Assembly (NCBI RefSeq): GCF_009497775.1
Contig: NZ_CP031012.1
Coordinates: 744,001 to 808,000 of the forward strand
DNA length: 64,000 nt
Direction of reading: 5' to 3'
Source: Alcaligenes faecalis
GTDB taxonomy: Bacteria; Pseudomonadota; Gammaproteobacteria; Burkholderiales; Burkholderiaceae_B
Shown here piece after piece: positions 29,052 to 39,570 of the stretch; the stretch's first letter is position 1, and each line of letters starts with the position of its first letter. Position numbers and translations under genes: made by a program. Below the pieces are notes generated by a model that did not search any database, was not told where the DNA came from, and saw only the letters and a list, made by a program, of their open reading frames with translations.

Positions 29052-29987
29052 ATGAGCGAAACCATGATTCCCGCACGCCTGGATTTGCATCACCTGCGCG
29101 CCTTTAAAACGGTGGCCGAACAGTTGCATTTCAAGAAGGCGGCGGAGCTGCTGCACATCACGCAACCGGGGCTGACGCGCATCATCAAAAAGCTGGAAGA
29201 GGACTTGCAGGTGGATCTGTTTGAACGCAGCACCCGCCAGGTCAGGCTGACAGCGGCAGGCTTTTTGCTGCTGCAGGAAATCGAGCAGGTTTTTGTGCAT
29301 CTGGAGCGCGGTATCGAACTGGCCCAGAAAGCCAAGTTTGGCGATATCGGACACCTGATCATTGCCTATAACGACTACGCGGTGCAGGACGTGTTGCCCA
29401 GAACGTTGGAGCACTTCAAGCAGCAGTATTCGAACATCACAACCGATTTGTTATATATGCCCACGCAGCAGCAAATTCAGGGCTTGCAGCAGGGCAGCCT
29501 GGACCTGGGCTTTGGCTTTGCTTTCTCTGATGATCCCGAAGAGCTGGGCGTGCAGTGGAAGCCGGTCTGTCATGATGACCCTATCGTTCTTTTGCAGAGT
29601 GATCACCCTTTGGCAAAGGAAAAATCCATCCCCTTGGTGGAGCTGGCCAATGAGCGTTTTGTGGTGGGCAGCAAGACGCATTGGCAGGTCTGGCGGCGCT
29701 ATTTTTATTCACTGTGCCGACATGCCGGGTTTCATCCCAATTCCGTGCAGGAAGCCAGCACCATTACCGGCATCATGAGCATGGTGGCGGCCAATATCGG
29801 CATTGCCGTCTTGTCGCAGTCCTTGCGCAAGTATGTGCACCGTGATCTGGTGGCCATTGATCTGGACTTGTCGGGTCAGCATCCGCAGTCCTTCATCAAC
29901 ATCATGTGGCAGGAAAGCAATGCCAATCCCTGTGTGCCTTTATTCATCCAGACCATCTCGTCGGAGCTGATGGCGGCCAGTGTGTAA
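29052..29987 (+). CDS. LysR-family regulator divergent from the transporter
   Basis: 311 aa. DNA-binding domain LDLHHLRAFKTVAEQLHFKKAAELLHITQPGLTRIIKKLEEDL, of the CatR/BenM/CbbR-like type (LTRIIKKLE), then an effector domain. The ATG at 29052 has no clear Shine-Dalgarno; the ATG at 29064 is an alternative start. Its divergent layout makes it the best candidate to control the transporter and perhaps the operon. Confidence 0.9.
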   Translation: MSETMIPARLDLHHLRAFKTVAEQLHFKKAAELLHITQPGLTRIIKKLEEDLQVDLFERSTRQVRLTAAGFLLLQEIEQVFVHLERGIELAQKAKFGDIGHLIIAYNDYAVQDVLPRTLEHFKQQYSNITTDLLYMPTQQQIQGLQQGSLDLGFGFAFSDDPEELGVQWKPVCHDDPIVLLQSDHPLAKEKSIPLVELANERFVVGSKTHWQVWRRYFYSLCRHAGFHPNSVQEASTITGIMSMVAANIGIAVLSQSLRKYVHRDLVAIDLDLSGQHPQSFINIMWQESNANPCVPLFIQTISSELMAASV

Positions 29988-30081
29988 GGCTTGAGTATTT
30001 CTCATGGACCCTTGATGAGCGGTCATGATGCAAGAGGGGCGGTTTTGCTACATTGCAATTTTCAAACCTCCGCCCCTAGTT

Positions 30082-30498
30082 ATGAGCACTTCCGAAATAC
30101 AGTTTGGCCTTGATCATGTCATGTTGCGCGTCCTGGATCTGGAGCGATCCCTGGCGTTTTACCGCGATATTCTGGGCATGCATGTTGTGCGTCACACGGA
30201 CTATGAGTCCGGCCGCTTCACCAATGTGTTTCTCAGTTTTGATCAGGGCACGCAGTCCAGTCTGGAGCTGACCTGGAACTGGGATCAAAAAGAGCCGTAT
30301 GAGAAGGGCGGGGCTTTTGGTCATCTGGCCTTGATGGTCCAGGACGTGCATCAGGCAGTGCGTTATCTGGAAGAGCAGGGCGTCAGGATCAAGACGCCTC
30401 CCAAGCAGATGAATCACGGCAAACGCACGATTGCCTTTGTGTTTGACCCGGATGAGTACCTGATTGAACTGGTGGAGCCGCTGGCCTTGCCGTCCTGA
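30082..30498 (+). CDS. gloA: Lactoylglutathione lyase (glyoxalase I)
   Basis: Detoxifies methylglyoxal with glutathione. 138 aa from the ATG at 30082. Four metal ligands are visible: His in LDHVMLRV, Glu in SLELTWN, His in GHLALMV and Glu in LIELVEP. The longer frame from 30025 adds a non-conserved leader and is rejected. It is convergent with ubiD across a shared terminator. Confidence 0.95.
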   Translation: MSTSEIQFGLDHVMLRVLDLERSLAFYRDILGMHVVRHTDYESGRFTNVFLSFDQGTQSSLELTWNWDQKEPYEKGGAFGHLALMVQDVHQAVRYLEEQGVRIKTPPKQMNHGKRTIAFVFDPDEYLIELVEPLALPS

Positions 30499-30547
30499 TA
30501 TTGGTTTTGGGTTCCGTGTTGAATAGCCCGCTTTGATGAGCTGAATA

Positions 30548-30587
30548 AAACAAAGACCATGCACCCTTGCGGTGATGGTCTTTGTTT
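30548..30587. terminator. Bidirectional terminator between gloA and ubiD
   Basis: Perfect 13-bp stem (30548-30560, 30575-30587), 14-nt loop, T-rich on both outer sides. Confidence 0.85.
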
Positions 30588-30622
30588 GTTCTGGAATGCG
30601 CCAGATGAAGGCGCGTTCTGGT

Positions 30623-32167
30623 TTACAGTCCCAGCGACCCCCACATATCGTCCACCTTCTTCTTGGTGGACTCATCCATCTTGATAGGCGTGCCCCATTC
30701 GCGCTGGGTTTCTCCGGGCCACTTGTTGGTGGCATCCATGCCCATCTTGCCGCCCAGTCCCGAGACCGGCGAGGCAAAGTCCAGATAGTCGATAGGTGTG
30801 TTCTCGACCAGCACGGTATCGCGCACCGGGTCCATACGAGTAGTCATGGCCCAGATCACTTCTTTCCAGTCGCGCGTGTTCACATCCTCGTCCACCACCA
30901 CGATGAATTTGGTGTACATGAACTGGCGCAAGATGCTCCAGACGCCGAACATCACGCGCTTGGCATGGCCTGCGTATTGCTTGCGAATCGACACGACGGC
31001 CAGTCGGTAGCTGCAGCCTTCGGGTGGCAGGTAGAAGTCCACAATTTCAGGCAATTGCTTGCGTAGGAGGGGCACAAAGACTTCGTTCAGTGCGACGCCC
31101 AGAACAGCAGGCTCATCAGGTGGTTTGCCGGTGTAGGTGCTGTGGTAAATCGGGTTACGGCGCATGGTGATGCGCTCAACGGTAAAGACCGGGAACCAGT
31201 CCTGCTCGTTGTAGTAGCCGGTGTGGTCGCCGTAAGGGCCTTCCAGTGCCATTTCGTAGCTGCTATCGGCGGGCGGCTTCATGCCTTCGGGCACGTCGGG
31301 AGCCAGGGCATCCGGGTGATTGCTGGGCAGGATATGACCTTCCAGCACAATCTCGGCCCAGGCGGGCACGGACAAGTCGCTACCCAGGGCTTTGGCCACT
31401 TCGGTGCGCGAGCCGCGCAGCAAACCGGCAAACTGGTATTCGGACAGGCTGTCAGGAACGGGCGTCACGGCACCCAGAATCGTGGCCGGGTCGGTGCCCA
31501 GAGCCACAGCAATCGGGAAAGGTTTGCCGGGGTTGGTCAGGGCGTGATCGCGGAAATCCAGCGCACCACCACGGTGGGACAGCCAGCGCATGATCAGCTT
31601 GTTACGGCCAATCAGCTGTTGACGGTAAATGCCCAGGTTCTGACGCTTGGCATGGGGGCCTTTGGTAATCACCAAACCCCAGGTCAGCAAGGGGGCGACG
31701 TCGCCGGGCCAGCACAGTTGCAAGGGGATCTGGTTCAGATCCACATCCTTGCCTTCCAGCACCACTTCCTGACACGCGGGAGAGCGGACATTCTTGGGGC
31801 TCATATCCCAAAGGGCGGACTTGAGCATGGATACCTTGGACAAGGCATCACGCATCCCGGTGGGTGCTTGCGGCTCTTTCAGATTGGCCAGCAGCTCGCC
31901 AGTGTCGCGTAATGCCGACACATCCTGAGCACCCATACCCCAGGCGACGCGTTGCGGCGTGCCGAACAAGTTGGCCAGGACAGGCATGGCGGCTTTGGAG
32001 CCTTGATGCTGGGCGTTTTCAAACAAAAGCGCCGGCCCACCGGCACGTAGTACCCGGTCACTGATTTCAGTCATTTCCAGCGAGGTGGAAACTGGCTGCG
32101 TAATCCGTTTCAGATCGCCCTTGGCTTCCAGCTGGGCAATAAAGTCTCTCAAGTCACGGTATTTCAC
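30623..32167 (-). CDS. ubiD: UbiD family 4-hydroxy-3-polyprenylbenzoate decarboxylase
   Basis: 514 aa, prenylated-FMN-dependent decarboxylase of ubiquinone synthesis. [26 protein letters not shown] is the prFMN/metal-binding segment, and [18 protein letters not shown] the conserved Glu region. No ubiX is adjacent. It starts 79 bp from the divergent lytic transglycosylase gene. Confidence 0.95.
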   Translation of the reverse strand: MKYRDLRDFIAQLEAKGDLKRITQPVSTSLEMTEISDRVLRAGGPALLFENAQHQGSKAAMPVLANLFGTPQRVAWGMGAQDVSALRDTGELLANLKEPQAPTGMRDALSKVSMLKSALWDMSPKNVRSPACQEVVLEGKDVDLNQIPLQLCWPGDVAPLLTWGLVITKGPHAKRQNLGIYRQQLIGRNKLIMRWLSHRGGALDFRDHALTNPGKPFPIAVALGTDPATILGAVTPVPDSLSEYQFAGLLRGSRTEVAKALGSDLSVPAWAEIVLEGHILPSNHPDALAPDVPEGMKPPADSSYEMALEGPYGDHTGYYNEQDWFPVFTVERITMRRNPIYHSTYTGKPPDEPAVLGVALNEVFVPLLRKQLPEIVDFYLPPEGCSYRLAVVSIRKQYAGHAKRVMFGVWSILRQFMYTKFIVVVDEDVNTRDWKEVIWAMTTRMDPVRDTVLVENTPIDYLDFASPVSGLGGKMGMDATNKWPGETQREWGTPIKMDESTKKKVDDMWGSLGL

Positions 32168-32246
32168 AGAAGAACGGGGCTCCGCTTACATATGGTTTGG
32201 TGGTTAAGGTTAACATCGGGCAGTTAGCAATACTAAGGATGATCCC

Positions 32247-33086
32247 ATGGGCTTCCAAGATATGGACTATGTACTTAGTCGCTCGGCCCGCACCCTGACG
32301 TATCGCATCGGCGAGTTTGTGCACGTGTGTGCCATGTACCTGGGCATTGCCGTACTGGTGACGATCGCAGCCTGTGTGGTTGTGCCATCGATGCGCGCTC
32401 AGTTTAACCAGCTTTATACCGGTCTCGTGCAAACCCTGCGCCCCGAGGCGGTGAAATACGATGCGTACAGCCAGGCGGTCTGGCCTGCGGATAAAACCCA
32501 GCCCAACCTGTCGGAAGAAGGCGAGGACTTGAGTCAGACGGAACAGCAGCAAGCGGTTTCCACGTATCAAGGCTTTATGAAGAACCTGCGTGCGTCGGTC
32601 ACCGGGCAGCCCATCGCGGGCGTCACGGCGGCCCAGCAGCAGGCTTTGCGCAGCTATCTGGCGCGCAAGTACAAGATTGCCTATTCGGTGGCAGGTGCCT
32701 TGATTCACACCGCTTTTATTGTGGGCAGGGAAAAGAACCTGGACCCGCAACTGATTCTGGCGGTGATCGCCATTGAGTCACGTTACAACCCCTATGCGGA
32801 AAGTCATGTGGGTGCGCAGGGCCTGATGCAGGTGATGACCAAAGTCCATAAAGAGAAGTTCGATATCTATATGGAAGGCACGCTGGCGGTGCTGAGTCCG
32901 GAGGCGAATATTCGCGTGGGCGGGCAGATTCTGTCGGACTGTATCCGTCGCCGTGGCTCGATTGAAGGCGGCTTGGCCTGTTATGTGGGCGCAACCGGGC
33001 CTAGCGATGGAGGCTACGGTGCAAAGGTGCTGGCGGAACGTCGCCGTATCGCGCTGGCATCAGGCATTCCTGTCCAGTCGCGTTAA
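32247..33086 (+). CDS. Membrane-anchored lytic transglycosylase (SLT domain)
   Basis: 279 aa. An N-terminal membrane segment (VCAMYLGIAVLVTIAACVVV, about 30-49) precedes a periplasmic region and an SLT domain; the catalytic Glu is in IAIESRYNPYAES, followed by GAQGLMQVM. It cuts peptidoglycan glycan strands. The segment between the anchor and the domain is acidic and poorly conserved. Confidence 0.88.
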   Translation: MGFQDMDYVLSRSARTLTYRIGEFVHVCAMYLGIAVLVTIAACVVVPSMRAQFNQLYTGLVQTLRPEAVKYDAYSQAVWPADKTQPNLSEEGEDLSQTEQQQAVSTYQGFMKNLRASVTGQPIAGVTAAQQQALRSYLARKYKIAYSVAGALIHTAFIVGREKNLDPQLILAVIAIESRYNPYAESHVGAQGLMQVMTKVHKEKFDIYMEGTLAVLSPEANIRVGGQILSDCIRRRGSIEGGLACYVGATGPSDGGYGAKVLAERRRIALASGIPVQSR

Positions 33087-33108
33087 GCGGTCTGAGTAGA
33101 AAAAGAAA

Positions 33109-33159
33109 TCGGGCCTTGCGGCCCGAAATGCTGTCATGGGGTCGGGCTTCATTGCCCGA
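33109..33159. terminator. Tandem hairpins between convergent genes
   Basis: Two perfect stems: 33109-33115 with 33120-33126 and 33142-33147 with 33154-33159. The first is followed on the minus strand by a T-rich stretch, so it should stop the aminotransferase transcript. Confidence 0.7.
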
Positions 33160-33180
33160 GAGACTGAAAAGATGCCGGGC

Positions 33181-34341
33181 TTAGCGGCCCAGAAACTGCC
33201 CCAGACGGCTGATCGCTTCTTGCAGGCGATCCATGCCGGTCGCGTAGGACAGGCGCAGGGTATAAGGCGCGTGGGCCGTACCGAAGTCCCGGCCCGGCAC
33301 AGCAGCCACACCCGCCTCATGCAGCAGCTGCTGCGAGAAGGCGTCGCTGTCCTGGCTGTATTCGCGAATATCCGTATAAATATAGAAAGCACCATCCGGG
33401 CGTACCGGTACGCGCAGGCCCAGACGCTCCAGCTCGGGCAGCAGGTAATCACGACGCTGCTTGAAAGCCAGGCGGCGCTCTTCATAAATCGCCATGGTGT
33501 CAGGCTCGAAGCAGGCCAGGGCAGCATGTTGGGCCAAAGAGGGCGCGCAGATCGCCAGACTGGCGGCCATGCGCTCGCACACCTCGGTCATCCAGGTAGG
33601 CAGAATCAACCAACCCAGACGCCAGCCCGTCATGTGGAAGTACTTGGAAAAGCTATTGATAACAATAATGTCCTGATCCAGGGTCAAGGCACTGAGTGGC
33701 GCTTCTTCGTAAAACAGACCCAGATAAATCTCGTCCATGATGATGAAGCCATCGCGGGCGCGCACTTCCTTGATCAGTTCTTGCAGGGCAGGGCGGGAAA
33801 TCGTCGCGCCAGTGGGATTGTTGGGCGAAGCAATCAGAACGCCACGGGTCTTGGGACCCCAGTGTTCGCGAATGTGCTGGGCGCTTAGCTGAAAGCGCTC
33901 CTCCGCCGAGGCCGGAATCAGGCGGGCTGTCCCACCGGCGGCCATGATGAAGTTCTGATTGGCCGGGTAGGACGGATCGGGCATCAGCACTTCGTCACCG
34001 GGATTGATCAGAGCCAGCGTAGCCAGAGACAGGGCACCTGATGCACCCGCCGTGACCACAATACGCGAGGGATCGACACGGGCCTGGAACTGCTGCTCGT
34101 AATACAGGGCGATGCGTTCACGCAAGGCCGTCAGACCGGCAGGGGCGGTGTACTGGCTTAAACCTTGATTGCTGGCCTGATGCAGTGCATCGACCACGGC
34201 TTGAGGGGCGGTAAAGTCCGGCTCGCCTATGCCTAGGCTGATAATGTCGCGGCCAGTGGCCTTCAGGGCATTGGCCTGTTTGAAGAGTTCAACAGCATGA
34301 AAAGGAAGAACGTGTTCGGTACGACTGGCGAGGCGGGACAT
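33181..34341 (-). CDS. PLP-dependent class I/II aminotransferase
   Basis: 386 aa, fold type I. The Schiff-base Lys is in SFSKYFHMTGWRLGW; SPNNPTGATIS holds the conserved Asn-Pro motif and GIGEPDFTAPQ the N-terminal signature. Most like aspartate/aromatic aminotransferase-like proteins (AspC/PatA group); the amino acid used cannot be read from the sequence. Single-gene unit. Confidence 0.9.
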   Translation of the reverse strand: MSRLASRTEHVLPFHAVELFKQANALKATGRDIISLGIGEPDFTAPQAVVDALHQASNQGLSQYTAPAGLTALRERIALYYEQQFQARVDPSRIVVTAGASGALSLATLALINPGDEVLMPDPSYPANQNFIMAAGGTARLIPASAEERFQLSAQHIREHWGPKTRGVLIASPNNPTGATISRPALQELIKEVRARDGFIIMDEIYLGLFYEEAPLSALTLDQDIIVINSFSKYFHMTGWRLGWLILPTWMTEVCERMAASLAICAPSLAQHAALACFEPDTMAIYEERRLAFKQRRDYLLPELERLGLRVPVRPDGAFYIYTDIREYSQDSDAFSQQLLHEAGVAAVPGRDFGTAHAPYTLRLSYATGMDRLQEAISRLGQFLGR

Positions 34342-34483
34342 ACGGCAAATCTCGGGTAAAAAGTGTATTGTAGGACCTTGCTCAAAAGGGCGTCAGGTGG
34401 CTGTGGCATGTGCGTGTGCCCTGTAGGGGTGCAAACCGGCGGGCCAGTGAGACTCAAGTTTAGGTTTGTTGCAGGAAAAGTCT

Positions 34484-35383
34484 ATGGTTTCTTCGTCGCG
34501 GCGTGCATTTTTGATGGGGCGTCGTCCTCCCCAAACAGCTTGGCAGACATTTTGTTCGCGCCTGAAAGCCCGAGTTCAGGGCGAATGGTCCGAACTTAGC
34601 GCTGAACCGCATCATGAGCAGGCTCGTCTGGAACCCGCTTCCAGTGCCGACGTACATATGGTGTTGACGCTGGCCGCCGAGTACGGTGTGACGGTGTGCC
34701 TGGAGGGCGTGCCGCAGGCCAGTGAAACCGATGGCCCCATGATTCTTCTGGCCCCAGGCCGACAGATGGCCCGTTGTGACCGTCTGGAACCGAATTCCAA
34801 TCGCTGGTTTGTTCAGCCCGGCTGTTTGCTGGGCGAGATGGAAGCCAAAGGTTTTCAAGGTCTGGACAATGCCCCGGCTGGCATGACCGTCGCTGCCTGG
34901 CTGGCCGACCGGCGTCAGCATGACTGGCCTAGCGGTCGCACCGCCTTGTCGGGCGTGTTGCACTGCTCAGTCATTTTGGCGGATAACACGCAAGCGGCCT
35001 TGGGGCCCTTTGGACAGGAAAACCGCAATCCCCTGGATAGCCTGCGCATGCAGCAGTTGATTCCTGCCTTGTTTCAGTTGATGGGCGAATCGGAAACCCA
35101 GGCTTTGCGCCAGGAGCAATGGCCCTGCCGCTATCGTCTGGATGCGCTGGAGCCGGTTGAAGGCGAGGGTATCAATCTGGCGCATCTGATGCTGGGCCAC
35201 GGCGGTGATCTGGCCTGGGTGGAATGGCTGGTGCTGGATGATGCCGTTTTAAGCGGCTCGGACCCGCAAGACTGGTCCTGGCCGAATCAGGAGCAGTCCT
35301 GGCAGGCTCAGGATGTGGATAGCCGCATCAAAGCTCTGTTTGATCCTGCGGACCGATTCTCCTATCCAGGCCAGACGCTATAA
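34484..35383 (+). CDS. FAD-linked-oxidase-like protein, probably without catalytic function
   Basis: 299 aa; AGGAAAAG 3-10 bp upstream selects the ATG at 34484. PASSADVHMVLTLAAEYGVTVCLEGVP resembles the start of FAD_binding_4 domains, and the tail IKALFDPADRFSYPGQTL resembles the KxxFDPxxxFNPG end of GlcE-type glycolate oxidase subunits. The usual Gly-rich FAD loop (GGxxxxNSxG) is missing. It may be a GlcE relative that has lost cofactor binding. No glcD or glcF lies nearby. Confidence 0.6.
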   Translation: MVSSSRRAFLMGRRPPQTAWQTFCSRLKARVQGEWSELSAEPHHEQARLEPASSADVHMVLTLAAEYGVTVCLEGVPQASETDGPMILLAPGRQMARCDRLEPNSNRWFVQPGCLLGEMEAKGFQGLDNAPAGMTVAAWLADRRQHDWPSGRTALSGVLHCSVILADNTQAALGPFGQENRNPLDSLRMQQLIPALFQLMGESETQALRQEQWPCRYRLDALEPVEGEGINLAHLMLGHGGDLAWVEWLVLDDAVLSGSDPQDWSWPNQEQSWQAQDVDSRIKALFDPADRFSYPGQTL

Positions 35384-35435
35384 ATTTGTCCTGGCCTGCG
35401 CTTGACCCATGTTGTAACTCAAGGGCTAGAATGGT

Positions 35436-35465
35436 CCTTGCCTTGGCCTTGAGGGCCAGGCAAGG
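35436..35465 (+). promoter_or_regulatory. Hairpin in the maeB leader
   Basis: Left arm 35436-35448 pairs with 35454-35465, with one bulged base, in the 217-bp gap before maeB. No T-run. It could be the terminator of the previous gene or a folded leader. Confidence 0.35.
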
Positions 35466-35600
35466 CGACCGGGGTTTCGGAGACAAGAACAGCATTCAGC
35501 GTATCAAGCCACGCGCTTGTTTGAATTTTCGCTGACAGGCAATGGCAGTCTTCTGGCGATCCCGGTCCGTTTTAAATGGATTTTTGGGTAGGTATACAGC

Positions 35601-37895
35601 ATGGACGCCAATTTTCGGAAAGCAGCCCTGGAATATCACGAGCAGGGCAGGCCCGGAAAGTTATCGGTCACGCCGACCAAGCAACTCTCCAACCAGCGGG
35701 ATCTGGCGCTGGCGTATTCGCCGGGGGTTGCGGCTGCTTGCGAGGAAATCGTCAATGATCCGCAAAATGCGTTCCGTTATACCGGCCGGGGCAATCTGGT
35801 TGGGGTGATTTCCAACGGCACTGCTGTGCTGGGCCTGGGCAATATTGGCGCACTGGCTTCCAAGCCGGTCATGGAAGGCAAGGCTGTGCTGTTCAAGAGC
35901 TTTGCAGGTCTGGATGTCTTTGATATCGAGATCAATGAAACCGACCCCGACAAGCTGGTGGATATTATTGCTGGCCTGGAGCCGACCTTTGGCGGCATCA
36001 ATCTGGAAGACATCAAAGCGCCCGAGTGCTTCGAGGTAGAGCGCAAGCTGCGCCAGCGCATGAGCATTCCTGTTTTTCACGATGACCAGCATGGCACAGC
36101 CATTTGCGTGACCGCGGCCTTTCTGAATGGGCTGAGCGTGGTGGAAAAAGACCTCAAGCAGGTCAAGGTGGTGACTTCCGGGGCTGGTGCTGCCGCGCTG
36201 GCTTGCCTGGACCTGATGATTGATATGGGCTTGCCGCTGGAAAATATCTGGGTGACGGATATTGATGGCGTGCTGTATGAAGGCCGTCCAGGTAATCCGG
36301 TGCCCGAGCTGGCCCGTTTTGCCAAACAGACCGACGCCCGTACTTTGAGTGATGTGATTGATGGGGCCGATGTGTTTCTGGGGCTGTCCGCCGGTGGTGT
36401 GCTCAAGCCCGAAATGCTGAAGAAAATGGGTCCCCGGCCTTTGATTCTGGCCTTGGCCAATCCGAATCCCGAGATTCTGCCTGAAGACGCTCACGCCGTG
36501 CGTGACGATGTGGTCATGGCAACTGGCCGTTCGGACTACCCGAATCAGGTCAATAATGTGCTGTGCTTTCCTTATATCTTCCGTGGCGCGCTGGACGTGG
36601 GAGCCACCACGATTACGCGCGGCATGGAGAAAGCCGCTGTGCTGGCCATTTGTCAGCTGGCGCGTGAAGAACAGGATGAAGGCGTAGCTGCCGCTTATGG
36701 TCTGGAAGAAGTTTCTTTCGGTCCTTCCTTCTTTATTCCCCGCCCCTTTGATTCGCGCCTGATTGTGCGTATCGCTCCTGCCGTTGCCAAAGCGGCCATG
36801 GAAGAGGGCGTGGCGACCCGTCCGATTGCGGATCTGAACAGCTACATCTATCAGCTGCGCCAGTTCGTCTACAAGTCCGGCTCCTTCATGAAGCCGATTT
36901 ACTCGCTGGCCCGTGGCCTGGTGCAGGACGGTGCCAAGTCGCGCGTGGTGTTCAGCGAAGGCGAGGACGAGCGCGTTCTGCGTGCCGTACAAATTATTGT
37001 GGACGAAGGTCTGGCCAGCCCGATTCTGGTGGGTCGTCCTGCTGTTCTGCAACAGCGTATTGAACGCTACGGCCTGCGTCTGCGTTTGGGCATTGATGTG
37101 GAAGTGACCAACCCCGAGCAGGATGATCGTTTTCACCGTTACTGGACCAGCTACTGGGAAATCATGTCCCGTCGCGGCATCAGCAAAGAGATGGCGCGTG
37201 TGGAAATGCGTCGTCGCCCGACCTTGATCGGCGCCATGATGCTGCACCTGGGTGATGCCGACGGCATGATCTGCGGCACCGTGGGGCGCTACGAGAACCA
37301 TCTGGAACTGGTGGATCAGGTGATTGGCAAGGCTCCCGGCGTGGAGACTTATGCGGCCATGAATATTCTGCTGCTCAGTGAACGTACCGTGGCCTTGACG
37401 GACACGCACGTGAACCACGATCCCGATTCGGATCAGGTAGCCGAGATCACCTTGGCAGCGGCTCGCAAGATGCGCCAGTTCAATATCGAACCCAAGGTGG
37501 CCTTGCTGTCCAGCTCTAACTTTGGAACCAATGATTCGCCAGCCGCTGTGACCATGCGCGGCGCGCTGGAGCGTGTGCGCAAGCTGGACCCCAGTCTGGA
37601 AGTAGATGGGGAAATGCACGGCGACTGCGCGCTGGATGAAAAGGCCCGCCATCAAATCCTGCCCACTTCGGCCCTGAGCGGCGAGGCGAACTTGCTGGTC
37701 TGCCCGAACGTGGAAGCGGGCAATATTGCCTATAACCTGCTCAAGACGGCGGCGGGTGGTAATGTGGCGATCGGCCCCTTCCTCTTGGGGGCGCGGGCAC
37801 CGGTTCACATCATGACGTCCACCTCCTCGGTGCGCCGTATCGTCAATATGACGGCGGTCACGGTGGTGGATGCCAACGTCGCTACTGAAGGCTGA
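35601..37895 (+). CDS. maeB: NADP-dependent malic enzyme with phosphotransacetylase-like domain
   Basis: 764 aa two-domain protein. The malic enzyme part (about 1-430) decarboxylates malate to pyruvate: [14 protein letters not shown], the metal-binding [12 protein letters not shown] and a Rossmann segment [13 protein letters not shown]. The C-terminal half (about 440-764) is a PTA-like domain that in this family regulates activity through acetyl-CoA. It feeds NADPH and pyruvate metabolism. AGGTATACAGC upstream gives a weak RBS. Confidence 0.97.
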   Translation: MDANFRKAALEYHEQGRPGKLSVTPTKQLSNQRDLALAYSPGVAAACEEIVNDPQNAFRYTGRGNLVGVISNGTAVLGLGNIGALASKPVMEGKAVLFKSFAGLDVFDIEINETDPDKLVDIIAGLEPTFGGINLEDIKAPECFEVERKLRQRMSIPVFHDDQHGTAICVTAAFLNGLSVVEKDLKQVKVVTSGAGAAALACLDLMIDMGLPLENIWVTDIDGVLYEGRPGNPVPELARFAKQTDARTLSDVIDGADVFLGLSAGGVLKPEMLKKMGPRPLILALANPNPEILPEDAHAVRDDVVMATGRSDYPNQVNNVLCFPYIFRGALDVGATTITRGMEKAAVLAICQLAREEQDEGVAAAYGLEEVSFGPSFFIPRPFDSRLIVRIAPAVAKAAMEEGVATRPIADLNSYIYQLRQFVYKSGSFMKPIYSLARGLVQDGAKSRVVFSEGEDERVLRAVQIIVDEGLASPILVGRPAVLQQRIERYGLRLRLGIDVEVTNPEQDDRFHRYWTSYWEIMSRRGISKEMARVEMRRRPTLIGAMMLHLGDADGMICGTVGRYENHLELVDQVIGKAPGVETYAAMNILLLSERTVALTDTHVNHDPDSDQVAEITLAAARKMRQFNIEPKVALLSSSNFGTNDSPAAVTMRGALERVRKLDPSLEVDGEMHGDCALDEKARHQILPTSALSGEANLLVCPNVEAGNIAYNLLKTAAGGNVAIGPFLLGARAPVHIMTSTSSVRRIVNMTAVTVVDANVATEG

Positions 37896-37903
37896 TACTT
37901 ATC

Positions 37904-39100
37904 ATGATCCAGCGCTCTCCCGCTCCTGTTGCATTGGTCTTGAATGGGGGCGGGGCGCGCGGCGCGTATCAAGCCGGGGTGCTGGCCGGTTTGCTGGAGC
38001 TGCTGGACCCGGATCGCAACCCTCAGTTTCGCAATCCCTTCGATATTATTTGTGGCTCTTCGGCAGGCTCCATCAATGCTGCCGGCTTGGCGTGTCGTGC
38101 TGACAAGCCTCACGAGGCTGTCGATCATATACAACAGCTGTGGGGCTCGCTGCGCACCAACGATATTTTTCATGCCGACCCTTTGCAGTTGCTGGCGACC
38201 AGTGTGCACTGGGTGGCCACGCTGGCTTTGGGCTGGCTGGCCCCGCGTTTACGTGACCATGTGCCGCACTCCATGCTGGACAATTCACCGCTGCGCGACC
38301 TGCTGGAAGAGAGCCTGGACTTCGATCGTTTGCAGCGCAATCTGGCCCAGCAGCATGTGGGCGCGCTGGCGATTACGGCGGCTGCCTACACCACGGGCGA
38401 GCACCTGACTTTTTATCAGTCCGACGAGCGTATTCGCCCCTGGTCCCGCAATCTGCGCCGTGCCATCCCTGGTGTGATCGGGGTGGACCACCTGATGGCC
38501 TCCAGTGCGATTCCCTTCATGTTTCCGGCTCAGTCCCTGCAAGTGGGCAAACAAACCCAGTGGTGCGGGGACGGGACGATGCGTCAGTTGGCCCCCATCA
38601 GCCCGGCCATTCATCTGGGGGCGCACAAGGTGCTGATTGTGGGCACCGGATACGCGGATAACACCTACCACGAGCAGGAATCCAAAGATCCGCCATACCC
38701 CTCTTTGGCGCAGATCAGTGGCTATGCTTTATCCAACATATTCCTCGATAGTGTGTCAACGGATATTGAGCGTATGGAGCGCATCAATACATTGCTTGCC
38801 TATATGCCCGCAAATGTATTACAAAGCCAATCGCTGCGTCCTGTCAGCACGTTTGCCATCACTCCCAGCCGCTCGCTGGATGAAATTGCCACTCGGCATA
38901 TTCATCAGATGCCAACTGCTGCACGTACCCTATTTCGAGTACTTGGTGTATCTTCAAAGTCCGGTCCGACCACAGGCGGCGCATTAATTTCATACTTGTT
39001 ATTCGAGTCCGGCTACACCCAAGAGCTGATCGAGTTAGGAAAGACCGATACCATGAGTCGTCGTGAAGAAGTGTTAGCGTTTTTTAAGGAAGCGTCCTGA
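37904..39100 (+). CDS. Patatin-like phospholipase
   Basis: 398 aa. Patatin dyad: oxyanion loop GGGARG at 15-20, nucleophile Ser53 in GSSAG, and Asp223 in a DG motif. No signal peptide, so probably cytoplasmic or membrane-peripheral. It lies 8 bp after maeB and shares one base with the next, barstar-like, gene (TGATG). Confidence 0.92.
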   Translation: MIQRSPAPVALVLNGGGARGAYQAGVLAGLLELLDPDRNPQFRNPFDIICGSSAGSINAAGLACRADKPHEAVDHIQQLWGSLRTNDIFHADPLQLLATSVHWVATLALGWLAPRLRDHVPHSMLDNSPLRDLLEESLDFDRLQRNLAQQHVGALAITAAAYTTGEHLTFYQSDERIRPWSRNLRRAIPGVIGVDHLMASSAIPFMFPAQSLQVGKQTQWCGDGTMRQLAPISPAIHLGAHKVLIVGTGYADNTYHEQESKDPPYPSLAQISGYALSNIFLDSVSTDIERMERINTLLAYMPANVLQSQSLRPVSTFAITPSRSLDEIATRHIHQMPTAARTLFRVLGVSSKSGPTTGGALISYLLFESGYTQELIELGKTDTMSRREEVLAFFKEAS

Positions 39101-39567
39101 TGAGCCAATCCCTGACTTTGCAAGAAGCTTTGCAACAAGGCGGTGTGCTCGACGCAACGGGCCTGACGGCTGCTGATTTTCTGGAGCAGGCACAGGACCA
39201 GGGGCTTACCGCCCTGGAAGTAAGTTGCGATCGTGCGCGCAATCGTTCTGCTGTGCTGCGAGCAGTCGCCAAGGCTGTCGATTACCCTGAATTTTTTGGT
39301 GGCAATCTGGATGCGCTCTACGATTGCCTGTGTGACACCGTGCTGGATCAGAAAGCAGGCCTGGCCCTGTGGCTGGACAGTCTGCACAGTGGTGATCCTG
39401 CATTGGAAAAAGACGCCCAGGCTATTTTGGGCGTGTGTGAAGATGTGCATGCCTGGGCCTCGAATAACGAGCGCCGTTTTGTATGTGTCGTTCTGCACGC
39501 TGGCAAGCACCCTGACCCTGAACCGGGTGAGACTCCTGCTTCCTACTCCAGCCAGGACGAGGAATAA
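39100..39567 (+). CDS. Barstar-family protein
   Basis: 155 aa, acidic. The barstar signature FFGGNLDALYDCL sits at about 65-77. Barstar inhibits the secreted RNase barnase; no barnase-like gene is near. Start and stop of the patatin-like gene overlap (TGATG), so the two are co-translated. It may protect against an RNase from competitors or have another role. The C-terminal 20 residues are Pro/Glu/Ser-rich and probably disordered. Confidence 0.85.
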   Translation: MSQSLTLQEALQQGGVLDATGLTAADFLEQAQDQGLTALEVSCDRARNRSAVLRAVAKAVDYPEFFGGNLDALYDCLCDTVLDQKAGLALWLDSLHSGDPALEKDAQAILGVCEDVHAWASNNERRFVCVVLHAGKHPDPEPGETPASYSSQDEE

Positions 39568-39570
39568 GCC

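Noticed and set aside
34484..34560. Twin-arginine (Tat) signal in SRRAFLMG
   Set aside because: The twin Arg is not followed by a hydrophobic stretch; the next residues are basic, Pro and polar.
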